The notes beneath the pieces are model-generated. The model did not search any database, had not been told where the DNA came from, and was given only the letters and a program-made list of their open reading frames with translations. Below, piece after piece: positions 1 to 11,948 of a stretch of DNA of 64,000 bases. The position numbers and the translations under genes are program-made. Every line of letters starts with the position of its first letter. Within the stretch, counting starts at the first letter, position 1. The DNA is taken from assembly GCA_029168955.1 (NCBI GenBank), contig JAPDOI010001440.1, positions 116,115 through 180,114 of the forward strand, given 5' to 3'. The DNA is from Aplectana chamaeleonis. Taxonomy: Eukaryota; Nematoda; Chromadorea; Rhabditida; Cosmocercidae.

Positions 1-373
1 GGCAAGAAAATGCTAAAGACAAGAGAAAGCGAAACTGAAAGAAACGAGAGTGCGCGAACTCTTATGCATGGAGGAAAGTCGGCTTCCAAGCGCGAGGCGA
101 GAGACGAGTTGAGAGTGTCCCCGATTGGCCGCTATGGAAATTCAAAACACGATCGCTCATGTTTCACACCGTCTCAAACACGTGATGTTAAAGCGCCATA
201 GCTCGCCTCACGGGGACATGCAGGATCGGGTTGTAGCTTGATATCAAGCTAGATTTTCATGAGAAAATCACCATAATGACGTCACGCCCGAAGGTCGGCT
301 ATTATGGTGAAAAAGGCGCTAGAGTTCAAAAAACGGACCCTAGTATGGGGCTGCTAGCCAGCTTCTGCCAGAG
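1..373. other. No gene seen; two short inverted repeats
   Basis: I see no supported gene. A perfect 18-bp palindrome centred on GATATC lies at 234-251. A 10-bp inverted repeat (TCACCATAAT at 268-277 and its complement at 301-310) encloses 23 bases. The 63-codon open frame at 10-201 has no recognisable motif and is not called. Confidence 0.5.
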
Positions 374-614
374 TTAGAGAAAGCCCCGCCTAGGTTCGGA
401 CAAGGGCGTAGCCTTCGCCGAGGTCTGCGGTGAGGAGCCACCCTCCCTGCGGACCGCGGCGAACCCCCCCCCCCCCCAGCTGTGAGGACATCCCCTATCC
501 CCCCAGCGGCCAAAAATATGCTGGAATCCGGAAAGTGACTCGAAGTCACCTTCCAGGGTCGTCGACATCAGAGTGCCGAATGAGGACTAGAGTGAAGTGA
601 GGCACCTTTTATAC
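374..614 (-). promoter_or_regulatory. TATA-containing repeated module, copy 1
   Basis: On the minus strand a TATA box (GTATAAAAGG, complement of 605-614) is followed 48 bases later by CTGGAAGGTGAC (complement of 545-556) and then by a purine-run motif (complement of 507-518, ATTTTTGGCCGC). The same order and spacing recur at 11,475-11,572 and 21,239-21,342. A minus-strand ATG at 568 opens a 64-codon frame through the conserved part, but the frame is not kept in the other copies. The module therefore looks like a repeated promoter and 5' region, possibly of a transposon, rather than a proven gene. A run of 14 C at 464-477 lies downstream. Confidence 0.5.
464..477 (+). repeat. C14 homopolymer
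   Basis: Fourteen consecutive C residues lie in the transcribed side of TATA module copy 1. Such a run is prone to slippage and sequencing error, so any frame read through it is unreliable. Confidence 0.9.
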
Positions 615-1527
615 CTGCTGTGCACAGGATAAACCCATTAGGACGTGATCATTCGCTTCACCTCATCTGCCGCCGCGGACCGGCCTTAAGTTTCTCTGAG
701 TACCTATCACGATATTTTTCTCCCACCGCTAAACTGTCGGCAGTTTATTACTCATTCATGGATCAGTACTCTCCATGGCGCACATCGAGTTCAACCCGTC
801 GTTGTCAGCAGCATGTGCTGCCAACGCATGCTGGGTATTGGCCCCTTCTCATCGGAAGATCGTGCTGCACTTTGCAGCACCTGTTGCTGCCGAACAATTG
901 ACGAACTCAGTGCGATCCATCATTATCAGCAGCATGTACTGCTAGCAGCAGCACGTTGTGCAATTAGAGAGAGAGAGTTGGAGCACCCACATCTTCAACC
1001 GGAGTCAGGCACGATCCTTGTAGTGGCACGCAGCAAGGAGACCAACCTCGCCAAGGTTAGCAACAGAGGCATTATCCTCGCTACAGTGCTTAGCAAGAAA
1101 GCTTTCCTTGCGATGGGCAGGAGGACGGTCCTCTCAGCGTTCAAAAATGATGTCCAAAACTCAAGATTACTCGAGATGACCTTCTGGTGTTGGCCTCAAA
1201 CGGTCAACTTTTCTCCTAAAAAGTGTGCGTGCCTTATATGCTCGCATGCCGTCGTAAAACAATCGCAAAGAAAAGTTAATTAAAGGATGAACTCAACAAT
1301 ATAGGGACCAGCAGCACACTAGGGGTGGGACTGCTCCAGCAGACTCATTTGCACCTATATAGGGGAACCTGGAGATGCAGCAGGTCTTTCTTTCATGCTG
1401 CAAATCCTTTGTTCTCGGGTTTGCTTGCAGTTTTAGAGCTCAACCCCAATTCTGCGTGGGTGAGTAGAGTGAGATTACAAACTGTCGAAGAACACTTGGA
1501 AGCCATGAGCGGCGACGAAACTCATTA
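615..1527. other. No gene seen; palindrome-rich flank of module copy 1
   Basis: This stretch lies upstream of the minus-strand TATA box. It contains a perfect 8-bp hairpin (GTGCTGCA at 862-869, TGCAGCAC at 873-880) and two near-identical quasi-palindromes reading CAGCAGCATGTGCTGC and CAGCAGCATGTACTGC. A 156-codon plus-strand frame at 813-1283 runs through these repeats; its Cys/Ser-rich start and lack of motifs argue against a gene. Confidence 0.4.
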
Positions 1528-1860
1528 TTGAAGGCAGCATACACGCTCACAAACATGGTCAAGATATCAGCATAAATAGACCCGCACGGTCCCTACCATG
1601 TCGTCAACGACGTTTGAAGCGCTGAAAACCATCCAGGATGACAATATTCGAGCAATCATGTCTCGCACGCCCGTATTTTCACTCCCCTTCGAGTAACAGA
1701 ATGAAAAGTTAAACTCGAGAAAACATGTGATAATTGAGAGTGATAGCACTATCAAAAGGGAGTGCACGAGAGAAACAGCTCGATTTACCTGGATATTACA
1801 TGTTCGTGCACTGATGAAATCCTCCATTTTCAAAAGCCATCCAGAGTAGAGCGGCATTCT
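1528..1860 (+). repeat. TTAA-end foldback repeat family, copy A
   Basis: The copy begins with a degraded TTAA (TTGA, 1528-1531) followed by the family terminus AGGCAGCATACACGCTCAC. It shares about 300 bases with copies B (reverse orientation, ending 5916), C (from 14,497) and D (16,108-19,578). The right limit is set where similarity to copies B and C fades and is approximate. No transposase is present, so this is a non-autonomous DNA element fragment. TTAA targets are typical of piggyBac-type elements, but that link is inference. Confidence 0.65.
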
Positions 1861-2325
1861 CGAAAGTGGATGAGAGTTTGAGGGTGTTTAGACAGGTAAT
1901 ATCCAGGTACTCAGAACTTTCGAAACATCTTACGAACACCTTATCCAACATGTTACGCAAGTCTTCCGTTAGATGTTGCCTTAGCTGTGGTAAGCTGTTC
2001 CTATGCACGTTCGATACCAGTGCAGAAGGATGGAGGAAGGTTGTTGAGTATGCGTGCTAACCGCGTTGATAGAAACCTCAAAATACTTCTGCATTTCGAT
2101 ACCTTATCTCTGCGGCTACGAGACCACACTTTGTACTCCTTGCCATCAAATTTGAAGGTAGCTGTTAGAGAAAGACTGCGGGAACCAAACAGTAGATCAG
2201 GAGTTGATAGCGATTGACTATAATGAATGCTTCTATGCCATTATCAAGGCTATGAAATGCATGATGCTGACTTTCTTCCCTTGAAAATTTGAATGCTTTG
2301 CTTCCTCACCCTTAGATAGCCGTTC
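1861..2325. other. No gene seen
   Basis: The stretch contains only short open frames on both strands and no motif I recognise. The interval may hold the unresolved right part of repeat copy A. Confidence 0.4.
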
Positions 2326-2855
2326 TAATACCAATTCCCGCACTACTTTACTCAAAAAAAGTTGCAACTTCGCGACTTTCCGTCATAACTCGGCTCAAAG
2401 TGGCCCGTTTGGGGAGCTAGGGGCATATTTGGAATCAGCATTGAGAGCTCTTCATTTTGAGCACACACATTTTTGATCTGCAAACAAGGCATATAGGGTT
2501 AACAGAAAAATCGAGTGAACGAAAACACCACCGACGTCCCGTTCTCAGCTCAAACGGGACCAGTCGACCTGGGACTTGGCCTACGACTTTACTTTCTGAT
2601 CCACTTTCAAATAAGCACTGCGGCAGCCCAATCCGGAGAAGCCGATTTTTCATACCCTTCACATGTGCCAAGTCCATTCTCGCTTCAAACGGAAACAGGC
2701 TAAGGGATTCCTGTGCTCAAAATGAAGAGCTCTCGATGCTGATTCCAAATATGCCCCTAGCTCCCCGAAGTGGTTATTTTTGAGCCGTGTTATTACGAAA
2801 AGTCGCGATTTCGCGACTTTTGCGGCTTTTTAAAAAAAATTAGTGCGGGTATTGT
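2326..2855. mobile_element. Foldback element with long inverted arms
   Basis: Two inverted arms of about 130 bases (left about 2336-2466, right about 2710-2846) share long near-identical tracts, including GGGGAGCTAGGGGCATATTT and its complement. The outer tips read CCCGCACTA and TAGTGCGGG. Both arms carry a 'cgcgactt' tract. The 245-base centre shows no transposase. This fits a non-autonomous foldback DNA transposon. No clear target duplication was found. Confidence 0.7.
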
Positions 2856-5654
2856 ATATCCCGTATTTCTAATATCTTGGGATCACGTTTTTTTTTGTTA
2901 CAGCACAATACCTTTGGTAAGTCCGTTTTGCGAATCCTGGTAGTTATGAAATAAGAAAATTTTCAACTTTCTTACTCTACTTCTTTATTTTGTAGGTGGC
3001 GTGCTCTCCAAGATTCCCACTTTCAACGGATTTATACTGTTCTAGACGTAAAGTGGGAGGGGGTTAGGGGACCGGGGGACTCAGGATTCCACACATATGT
3101 AAATGAAATGAATGATGGATTGATAACGCTACAAGCAAAGTATTTCTATGGAATTGGTAAGACAACACTAATTGGCAGCGATAACAAGCATCCATAGCAG
3201 CAGCGATACCAGAGTTTTTTTCATTTTTATGAAAAAAATCTCGATTGCGCCCCAACCCCCCTCCCCTCTTCCTCCGCATAGGAGATAGAAACAACGTGTT
3301 TCCCAAGAGATTATTTTTCTTCATTGAAATTCGATCTTTACATCTCTGTAGCACCTAACCCTGGAAGATCACTACATGCCACCCATGTGCTTTGATATGT
3401 AGGCCCCCCGCGCATTTATTGAGCGCGATTAACTCCATCGGAAATGTTTATGTCTTCCATGGATGTGCAGAAAATATTCGTTTGAAACAGAAAACCCAAT
3501 TAGACAAAGTTAGAAAAAAGAAAACTCGAAAAACTAGGAGGAAAAAATAAAAATTGGAGTAAGTTCGTGAATTTCGAAAAAAAAACTATAACCAACAGGT
3601 GTTCAGAGCACATCGAATAGGTCTTTGATGGGATCAAACATATCTTCAAAGTTAGGGTTTGTCGTTTCTTCCGCATCGCTGTTGCCACTGACCTCGAAAC
3701 ATTTTAAATTCCGGTGGAAAATCGGAGACGATTTTTATCGTGGACACTGCCTTTAGAACCGTTGACCGCGCAGAAAAAAATTTCCGCACCTGCGGTAGAA
3801 ATCGTTGGAGTTTCAGAATAATTTTGGGTATATTTCCTTCTATGCAATATGTAGAAAGTTTTTTCATCTCTGTCTAGGAAGGTTTGATTTTTCAGTGACT
3901 AGTGATCGCTTTTCAGTTCATAAAACCCACGCTGAGTATTATTTTTCACAAACCAACATGGTCAACAAGAAGCTCACATCAAAATTGTCGCCAAGCGGGT
4001 GGGATTCTGAGCGATGATATTAATTTCTAATGTCACAAAGAACAAAAGAAGACTATCGAGAGAAGCGATTTTAATTAACAGTCGGATACACGAAACACAA
4101 GCAGAACAGTTTCCCCGCTTGCTACAGTACCAAGCTATTTTTTTGCGAAAACGCTGTTCTGCAGAATTTCTGGTTTTTTTTTCTCGCATAAAGCGCTTCA
4201 CCGCCGTAGCTCACTTCAAAATTGACGAAATGAATATTCAAAAGACTTTTTGTGTTCCTCTCATTGTCAGAGGGGTGAATGCAATGGTATGGTACGGTAG
4301 CCTTTCTGACTCCGGAATTTTGTCAGCAAATATGTATTTCTCACTTGAATTCCCATCGACCACAGGCCAAAACATGACAAATTTCTGCTATGGTGACCGT
4401 CTGTTCAGTCGATACTGGGGCATTTTGAGGAGGAAATGTGCAATTTCCGCTGAATTTCTGGAGTTGAATCTACTCTTTTGTAACACGACGGTATGGAACT
4501 TGTTAAGAGCAATTTTAAAATAAACTTCAAAACTGGAACAGGACTACTTTGTAGCAAGATGTGGCGAAGAGGTGCATTTCGAGCGCAAGGCGCCGCGAAA
4601 CGCAGCTTTTGCAAGAAATTTGCTCCATCCTGTACAAGTATAATTTTTTTCAATCCGATCGCTCGATGTACAGCCTCTCTTCCTCATTTTGAGCCGGTCG
4701 AAGTAGGGCTTATCGGGCTAATCATGTCGAAGTCTCTATACCATTATTATATCTGGTAACTATCGACCGCTCCGCTGCTTGCTTCGCCCGGACTCATATG
4801 AGCGGGACAAGCTATAAAGTCTATCCGAATGAGACTGTCAGCCCGAGCAGTTGGCGTGCGTGCCGAGCGGCCTATTGCGAAGGCGTTTTTTGGACGAGCT
4901 TTCCCACGCCTGCAAACAGCTGACTGAGATATTATTCAATATTTGTTTTATTATCCCGTTTATCGAGTTCCGGGTGCGAATAATGTCTTGACCACGTCCA
5001 CTTGACACGCAATCCAACCGCGTGAGTGGACAGTTTAATTCGGACAAACTTCACATTCGCGTAGATTGTGACAACAGAAATACCGTTAATCTGAGTTTGG
5101 GAACGAAACATCAGTTTTCAAAGCTGCGTTCTTAACCCTTTACTACATATTCCTAGTTTTTGGAAAACGATGGCTTGCCAACTATCTAACCCCTTCAAAA
5201 AGTCAATAGAGCATAGAAAACTGAAAGTGATTACATGCCGCCTAAATATATATTCGCGAGAAATCAACCGCGACCAAATGGTTTTGGAGTTTACTGTGCA
5301 TCACAAGATGCAGTGTTCCTGCGACCATCGTTTGAAACAGTAACATAACATAACGGAATAACACTTAATGAATGCCAGGATTAAGAAATAAACGAATACA
5401 CCAAAGTCATGTGGGAGAAAGCGGTTGTCAGCTACGCGCGAAATCAATAACAGGGGGCAGACGCTGTTTTTCGAAACGCTAGCTGGATCCTCCTGTAATA
5501 TGTTTGAAGCTTGACCGTAGCATGTTCGCTCCACTCAGTATTGCATCGCCCATCGACGTTTCGGGGAAGCAGCTGTCGAGGCATGATCGTGAGCTGTGCA
5601 CGCCCATATAACATGCCGGAAACATGTGGAGGGTATTTTATGGTGACCGCATGA
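2856..5654. other. No gene seen; scattered repeat debris
   Basis: I see no supported gene in this 2.8 kb. At 3733-3758 there is a solitary element end (TTTTTATCGTGGACACTGCCT followed by TTAG) matching the right end of the TTAA element at 13,917-14,500. The longest frame, 169 codons at 4014-4523 on the plus strand, starts beside a stop-rich AT stretch and shows no domain. Confidence 0.4.
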
Positions 5655-5916
5655 TGTTTTGAAAGTTCTGAGTAAATCGAGCTGTTCCTCTCGTGCACTC
5701 CCATTTGGTAGTGCTATCACTCCCAATTATCACATGTTTTCTCAAGTTTAACTTTTCATTCTGTTACTCGAAGGGGTGTAAAAATACGGGCGTGCGTGAC
5801 AGGGATGGTCAAATACTGTCATCCTGGATGGTTTTCAGCGCTTCAAATGTCGTTGAAGACATGATAGGGGCCGCTGATATCTTGACCATGTTTGCGAGCG
5901 TGTATGCTGCCTTTAA
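5655..5916 (-). repeat. TTAA-end foldback repeat family, copy B
   Basis: This is an inverted copy of the repeat at 1528-1860. Reading the minus strand from TTAA (5913-5916), it starts AGGCAGCATACACGCTCGC and continues through the shared blocks CATCCAGGATGACA and CGAGTAACAGAATGAAAAGT. Similarity ends near 5655, inside the shared 'gagaggaacagctcgattta' block. No transposase frame is present. Confidence 0.65.
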
Positions 5917-8257
5917 AGCATACTCTGTTTTGAGTCCTCCCGCTCCCGTTTCCGAATTTTCGTTTCGGGTGGTTTAAGCCGTTTTTGTTCCGTTTCCAAA
6001 AACCTAGAAAAAGATTTCCGCACAGCTCTGCTAAAAGTGGGCGGGCCTTCTCCCCGAGTATCTGAATACAAATCTTGAAATGTCAAACTAGCCCTATATT
6101 TGATGACATGAGGGCTATAATGAGACGGTAGTGTTAAGGATAGGGGAACGCAGAGGATCCACGTGAAATTTTTTCCTCAACCCATGTGTTTATCGTTCAT
6201 GCTTCTTACCTCTTGAGTAACTCTGCCACAAATCATGATTCGCTGTTTTTCTCTGTTTTCCGCCAATATTTGTCTACCTACATATACATAAAACAGTATA
6301 AAAACTTAAATTGGGCGAAAAACAGAAGAAATTCCACATATTCGTGCTGGGGAGTAAGCAAAGTGCGCATTTTCCGAGTGTGACCCTACAACCATTGAAA
6401 TCACAATCTTATCTCAGCACAGTAGCTGGAGCTCCGCTAACGTGACTAGCACCACTACAACTAGAATCCACCCGCAGGGTTTTCTTAAAAGGCGCCCTAA
6501 ACAGCATTTTTGGGTTCGAATAAAACCTTTTTAAGATCCGAAAATGTGCTGAAGATTTGGGTGAGCGCTATTTAAAGGCACAGGACACCCAAAAAATTAA
6601 TTTTCAGGTTCCATCCTTATCTTGGAGTGGGTCACACTCTGATCAAAATGGTATCTCTGAAATCGTCCAAGACCCTTTTTGAACAGAGTTATGGCTCTTC
6701 AAAGATGCCTAGATTTTGAGGGTGAAAAATTGGTGGACGAGTTGTCTCAGGCCTGTATTTCTCTTCATTCGCAATCGTTGGGTGAGAGAAAGTCAGGATA
6801 AGGAGACAGTCCGGTAATGAACTCAAGAACGACGACTTGTTGGAATTCATCCATCCATCGAGCCGATATCGAGTTCGGAAATCTGTTAGGGGGTCGGGCC
6901 AGTGGTGGTGAGCGAAGGGAGTCGGGCCTGTGGTGGTCGCTTATATCTCGCTTATTTGGAGGAAATGAGATCTGGCATTTGACACGTGTTATACATGAGT
7001 GGTCTTCTACATAATTACATGAAAATCTCAAAATTCATATCTGAGGGCAGCAAGGGGCTGACATTACATTCTTGTGGAACACCAATGTATTGTTTAAATA
7101 TTAAGCAGCTGAATCGGCAAAAACTGTTTTTGCGCAAATAATCTGAAAGATAGATCACATCTTGTAACTGAGAATATCTAGCCAAAAAGTTTGCTTGTCA
7201 CTGATTTGTTGCAGATTCAGAAGCGCCGTTACTCTTCGTTTCCGCCTTCGTTTTACAGCACATTTGGCTTTGGTGAAATGCCTGGGAGTCGACGGCACGT
7301 GTTTCTTCCCTACACCGATCTCTTGTTCAATGGACGGTGAAACCTTACGAAAACCGCTTAATTATGTCTCGATCACTGCTCCATTTTGTTATTTATGTAG
7401 AACATACAGGCATATACTTTGTATTAAACATTGTGCCATTTATTAGAATACCGATATCTGTGAAGGAATATACATTTTGTTGAGTTATTTGATTACGAAC
7501 ATGGATAAGTTGAGAATCAGTGCAGTATTTGTATCAAAATCTCTCGTTTTAGTTGTATTTACAACTACTTCGAACGCGTATAAAGCGTCTGATGGGTTTG
7601 AATGTTTACATGTTTCTAATAGGCGGAATGCGCGCTTTTAGCCTCGGTTTACGCTGCAGATTTATATGGTTTATGTAGGACTCTCGTCAACTTCAGTCAA
7701 GCTAATTTACGAGAAGCGACCATTACGGCAGGCAGTGCAGCGATCGCGAAACCACCGGCCACTGCGGTTTATTTGCTCGACTAGAATTGACAAAAAGACT
7801 TTACAGTTCGTTTCAAACTGATAGGCGCACCCACCATATGTCAATGCCTAGTCTGGATCAAAACTGTTTCAAAGGCTAGAATAATCCTTCAGTTTTTCTC
7901 CTCAAATTCCCTTAGAACTTCCGGTACGAAAGTGAGAAATTTAGTTCTTTAGCATCTCTGGTTCAAGTGCTGAAAAAGTAGGCATAAGTGTTTATAACAC
8001 ACACTTTCAAAAACAATGAGTTGCCCTCAGGCCCCTGTCAGAGTTGGATGAGAGAATCACCGCGACCATCCCGGTCGATACGTATGAGAAACATGGACGA
8101 TGGAGGTTGCAAAAACACCAGGTGTATCCAGGTGTGTCTGACGCGGTCAATATGAATGAATTATGTGGAACGATATCATGGATATCATTCATTTCTTACC
8201 TCATATCATGTGAAAATCGGTCGGGTCAGCCACATCGCCTGTTTTATGCATCCCACC
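5917..8257. other. No gene seen; one TTAA-flanked element end
   Basis: There is no supported gene. At 6572-6590 the sequence TTAA followed by AGGCACAGGACACCC resembles the outer end of a TTAA-type miniature element, but I could not find its partner. All open frames are under 90 codons and without motifs. Confidence 0.4.
8250..8257 (+). repeat. Left target-site duplication of hAT-like element
   Basis: ATCCCACC lies immediately before the terminal CAGGGGTG. The identical octamer follows the other terminus at 10,581-10,588. Confidence 0.85.
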
Positions 8258-8286
8258 CAGGGGTGAGCGGCAAAAGAATTTGAAAT

Positions 8287-8350
8287 TTCGGCAAACGGCA
8301 ACGGCAAACCCCTAAAATGGCAGGCAAACGGCAAAACTTCAAACGGCAAA
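8287..8350 (+). repeat. Subterminal 'cggcaaa' repeat block, left
   Basis: Several copies of CGGCAAACGGCAA lie within 30 bases of the left terminus of the hAT-like element and match the block at 10,497-10,565 in the same orientation. Subterminal repeats of this kind usually bind transposase in hAT elements; that role here is inference. Confidence 0.7.
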
Positions 8351-9191
8351 AGCTGTTCTGTGCTATAATACAACCACATTTGATTAGTAGTGTGGGGAAC
8401 AATGCAATATCTGCCAGTTGTATCTGGCGTTTAATTATCCTTTACAGGAAAGAAAAAAAACATATATTAAAAGCTACTTGAGAGCCTCAGGTGATCAGAG
8501 AATCACAATGGCGCTGTTTTATGTGTGATAGTATCGGAGCCTCTATCAAGTCCAGTGAGGCCGTTTGATTGCGCGACACAGCCTAGTCGATCCGGGAAAT
8601 GCAGCAAAGCGTAAGCAAGCTTGACCGTGGTAGGAGTGTGCTCCGATCCAAAGACTACCGGTACGACAATCAGGTGGGAATAGGTGGATGAATACGCGTT
8701 GGTTGGTCGACATTTTTGGAGGAAGACAGTCCATACCGCGATCAGCAGCGCGCGGTTTAGGGTATGACCGGAGTCACTCGCAAGTTTTACTCTTAGTAAC
8801 AAGCACTAGGCTCAGGGTTCCTTATTTCGCTTATCTAAAGTTACGCTCAAATTGTTTCCCTTTCGAAGCTACAGGAGTGGAGTGAGACTAGTCTAAATGA
8901 ATGCAGTGCACACAATAAAAGCAGCCTTAAAACTTTCTCCGGAAATCAAGAGCTCTGAGTGGCATTTTGAACGAATGCACAGAATGAGAGGCATCTAGTG
9001 ACAATTCGACTAGTACATGCGACGCGCGCCACAGAAAGTCGGTTCGCCCACGTCGTCGCTGGAGCGCAGCGCACGGTGCGTTTAGCCCGCCGACTGCTCT
9101 TGGGCGTTTCCCATTAGGTGTATTCAGCCAACAAGCCTGCATGAGGCCCAACACAACAACAATGTCGACTAAAACAAACAATAAATCACTC

Positions 9192-9301
9192 TATACGGCC
9201 CCAAAACATGAATGCCGTGTGCTCGCCCCACCCACTTCCCCTGTGGCTACCGGGGAAGTGGGTGGGGCGAGCACACCACATTCAACTCTTTTGGCCGTAT
9301 A
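9192..9301. repeat. Long hairpin inside the hAT-like element
   Basis: Perfect 25-bp inverted arms (9217-9241 and 9252-9276) enclose a 10-base loop. Outer arms TATACGGCC (9192-9200) and GGCCGTATA (9293-9301) extend the dyad to 110 bases. The inner arms carry 'gccccacccacttccc'. It looks like a small foldback element or a hairpin-forming interior. Confidence 0.85.
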
Positions 9302-10496
9302 TTGCTACAGATTGCTCGTTTTGAGCCGGTTTTCGACACTATTGTTGCTATGGGCCCCGGACATTCTAATTTCAGGTGAATTTTTTGAAGGCGGTTTCTA
9401 TCGTTGCCTCCTAAGATTTTTCGTTTTTTCAACTCTACACGATTTCATAACAAACTCACCTCTGCCAAAGAGTTTACCGGCGCTATAGCAGCGAGGAGGG
9501 GGGCACTTATTGTTAGCGATCCCACTTGACCATGCCCATTATACTTGGGCAATGCCAAAATTCGAATAATCAGATAATTGGATTTTTTTGCAGCAATCTC
9601 AAAATTTCTTCTAACTTTCTCAGTTTCCTTGAGTTGGTCAAGGGTTAACCCTACCTCAGTTATTGACAGAACAGATTTCCCGTCATTCATTGAATTGGAA
9701 ATAACAATTAATCGAAATTATTCAAATATTCAAATAAATCCGGAATAAGCAATAGTTTCAGTTCTATGAAAGGGTATACTTCCACCCTTTCATGATTAGA
9801 GGGACCCTTGCCCCCTGATGTAATACCTGGAAACAGAAACGGTTCAAATACATTCTGCTATTAATGCGAATATTCAGAGTATTCAAAATATTCGAATAAT
9901 TGTTTTGCCCATGTATAATGTCCATCTTTGCGCGCCGCCGCGCAATTTGAGAACCAATCCAGAGTTTTCCTCCCATTCCGAAATTAGTAGAGTAGAAGCG
10001 TAGCAGAAAAAGGGGCGTGGCCAAGTGCCTCCCCCCTCGCTGCACCGTCAACCCTTCGTTTCAGCTACTGAGCTCGACATCGAAAAAATTATTTAACACT
10101 GCCTTTAATGACCGCTGTGAACATTGTTCAGTGTTTTAAAAGCCGGATAAGTATTTGCAGAATTGATCATTTTTCTGTCCCATTTATCACCATCAGCCAA
10201 CCTAGCGACGATAAGCGGACCTATTTACACGAGTTCTCCATTGGTCCATATGTCTAAAAAAGATGCTTTCCCGCCAAATCTTTTGTACCATTTGTTTTTG
10301 CAATTTCGGAACTTCCGGGAATCGGTATGCTTCTGTGAAAGCTTTTTTGCGATTTCGGCATCGCTGGAACTAGCCAAAAAAACATTTGTTGCAGCTTCGA
10401 ATGGCTGACCAATACAGAAACTAAGGTGAGGGCGCACACCAGGCCCTGTTGTTTTAGCGCATTTTTGCAGAAAATTTTGCCGTTTTAAGCGAAAAT

Positions 10497-10565
10497 TTCG
10501 GCAAACGGCAACAGCAACGGCAAACCCCAAAAATGGCTGGCTAACGGCAAACGGCAAACGGCAAT
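10497..10565 (+). repeat. Subterminal 'cggcaaa' repeat block, right
   Basis: This block holds repeated CGGCAAACGGCAA units near the right end of the hAT-like element. It is in direct orientation relative to the left block at 8287-8350, although the extreme tips are inverted. Confidence 0.7.
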
Positions 10566-10580
10566 TGCCGCACACCCCTG

Positions 10581-10588
10581 ATCCCACC
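10581..10588 (+). repeat. Right target-site duplication of hAT-like element
   Basis: ATCCCACC immediately follows the terminal CACCCCTG and equals the octamer at 8250-8257. Confidence 0.85.
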
Positions 10589-11474
10589 TCATTTGTGTCT
10601 TTCATGATTATCGACTGAGCTGGCTACACCGATCAACCAACTATGACCGAGGCCTCACGAGTCAGAGTGAGTCCACTCATTAGCCGCGAATCATGCTGAT
10701 TTCACCTAATCGAAGACCGCTGAGAAACTGAAGTTCTTCAAGGCACCAGCACTATTCCGACTTATAAAGAGGAAAGACACAACGCGAGAGGCGGAAAATT
10801 ACGGGTCGTTTTTTCCGACTATTACCACAAAGAACACTGTTTGGAGGACCAACCGGCGTAAGAAAACATTGTTCGCAGTTGAACCTGACCCAGTCAATGG
10901 TAGGAGTCTTCGGGAGCCCGTGCGCGGCAAGTGCTTGAAGCTATAGAAGAAGTGATCGGAAGCTCGCGACAAGTGGCTACGGCTTTGTCAGAGTAGTCAG
11001 GACCGGGTGAAAAATGCTCGAATTCTCCAAAAACGTGAAAGGTGGCGTAAAACACAAGACTGACTTACTCAGTCGCTATTTCTTTCTAAACTGGATCGTT
11101 TTACCTGAACAGCAAGAGCGCTCTGCGCGTCAAGAATTCTGAAAGATTCTGACACGACCTGCCCGCTGTATGTACTTTTATCACTCGCTGTGTTTTTTTT
11201 CAAATGTTTGACGATTTGCTCTGGCAATGTATCTACTGAAAGCGATGAGTAGTACATGATCTCGGTTTCAAAACATTTTGCTCTGTTATTATCATGTTTA
11301 TTTGGTGCTAGTAATAGGTGTAATAAATTGTCATCTTGCAGTATCTCAGGCGTAGACAGGCTAAACTTTTACCTCACCCCCGTTCTCCACGAGGCAGCTG
11401 GTCGTCTCATAATAGAAGAACGTGGCGCTGGGGCGGAGTCCAACCCTTTCGATGACGTGTGGGAGAACCCCTTA
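10589..11474. other. No gene seen
   Basis: Short open frames only, with no motif. I see no repeat structure comparable with the neighbouring elements. Confidence 0.4.
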
Positions 11475-11572
11475 GCGGTCGAAAATCGTCAAGAAAATGG
11501 CTCATAGTCACCTTCCAGGAGCGGCTCCGGAAGGCCGACTGCGCTCTCTATGGGATAGGGTCCCTTTTATAC
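11475..11572 (-). promoter_or_regulatory. TATA-containing repeated module, copy 3
   Basis: GTATAAAAGG (complement of 11,563-11,572) is followed after 44 bases by CTGGAAGGTGAC (complement of 11,507-11,518), identical to copy 1 over that 12-mer. The third block is a diverged form of the purine-run motif (near 11,475-11,487). The frame through the conserved part meets a TGA shortly after the 12-mer, so the conserved unit is more likely regulatory or 5' sequence than coding. Confidence 0.5.
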
Positions 11573-11948
11573 GTGCTGTGCGGCCAATATACGCCTGATC
11601 AAATGTGGATCAATTGATCAACGTGTTCAATCATGGGCATCGTGGCTAGTTCCTCGTCTAAACTGCATCGCAGTCGAATCGAAAGCATGTCGTGGCTGAA
11701 TAGGCCACGTGGCTCACGGAAAGTAGGCGACCGTATCGTCGTCACACCGCTTTGTAGTAGAATCAAAAGCCTATCGTGGTCGAATCGGACCCCCGGTTGT
11801 CTGAAGGCTCATTCATAGCAGTTCGCTTCGACTAATCGCGGCACTGCCAACAGTTACAAAACCCATCGCGCCAACAGATCTTGTACTGAGCCGCGACGGT
11901 CTGGAACAGTTTGCAGTTTCAGTCACGATCGCCGAGCGACTAGGGTAT
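11573..11948. other. No gene seen; palindrome-rich flank of module copy 3
   Basis: This lies upstream of the minus-strand TATA box of module copy 3. It contains the perfect 12-bp palindrome GATCAATTGATC and two loosely repeated segments reading 'gcagtcgaatcgaaagca' and 'gtagtagaatcaaaagcc'. No gene is supported. Confidence 0.4.

Larger units (their letters stand above)
8258..10580. mobile_element. Non-autonomous hAT-like DNA transposon
   Basis: The ends are inverted: CAGGGGTGAGCGGCAA on the left and, on the complement of the right end, CAGGGGTGTGCGGCAA, with one mismatch in 16. A perfect 8-bp duplication (ATCCCACC) flanks them. CAGGG-type termini plus 8-bp duplications are the hallmark of hAT elements. 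Subterminal blocks of repeated 'cggcaaa' occur at 8287-8350 and 10,497-10,565 in direct orientation. The 2.1-kb interior has only short frames and no recognisable hAT transposase, so mobilisation would need a transposase in trans. It contains a strong hairpin at 9192-9301. An alternative is a short miniature element enlarged by a nested insertion. Confidence 0.75.

Noticed and set aside
813..1283. 156-codon frame as a possible gene
   Set aside because: It crosses quasi-palindromic repeats and has no motif, and nothing around it suggests exons.
4014..4523. 169-codon frame as a possible gene
   Set aside because: It has no recognisable domain, composition like the AT-rich background, and overlapping frames of similar length on the other strand.
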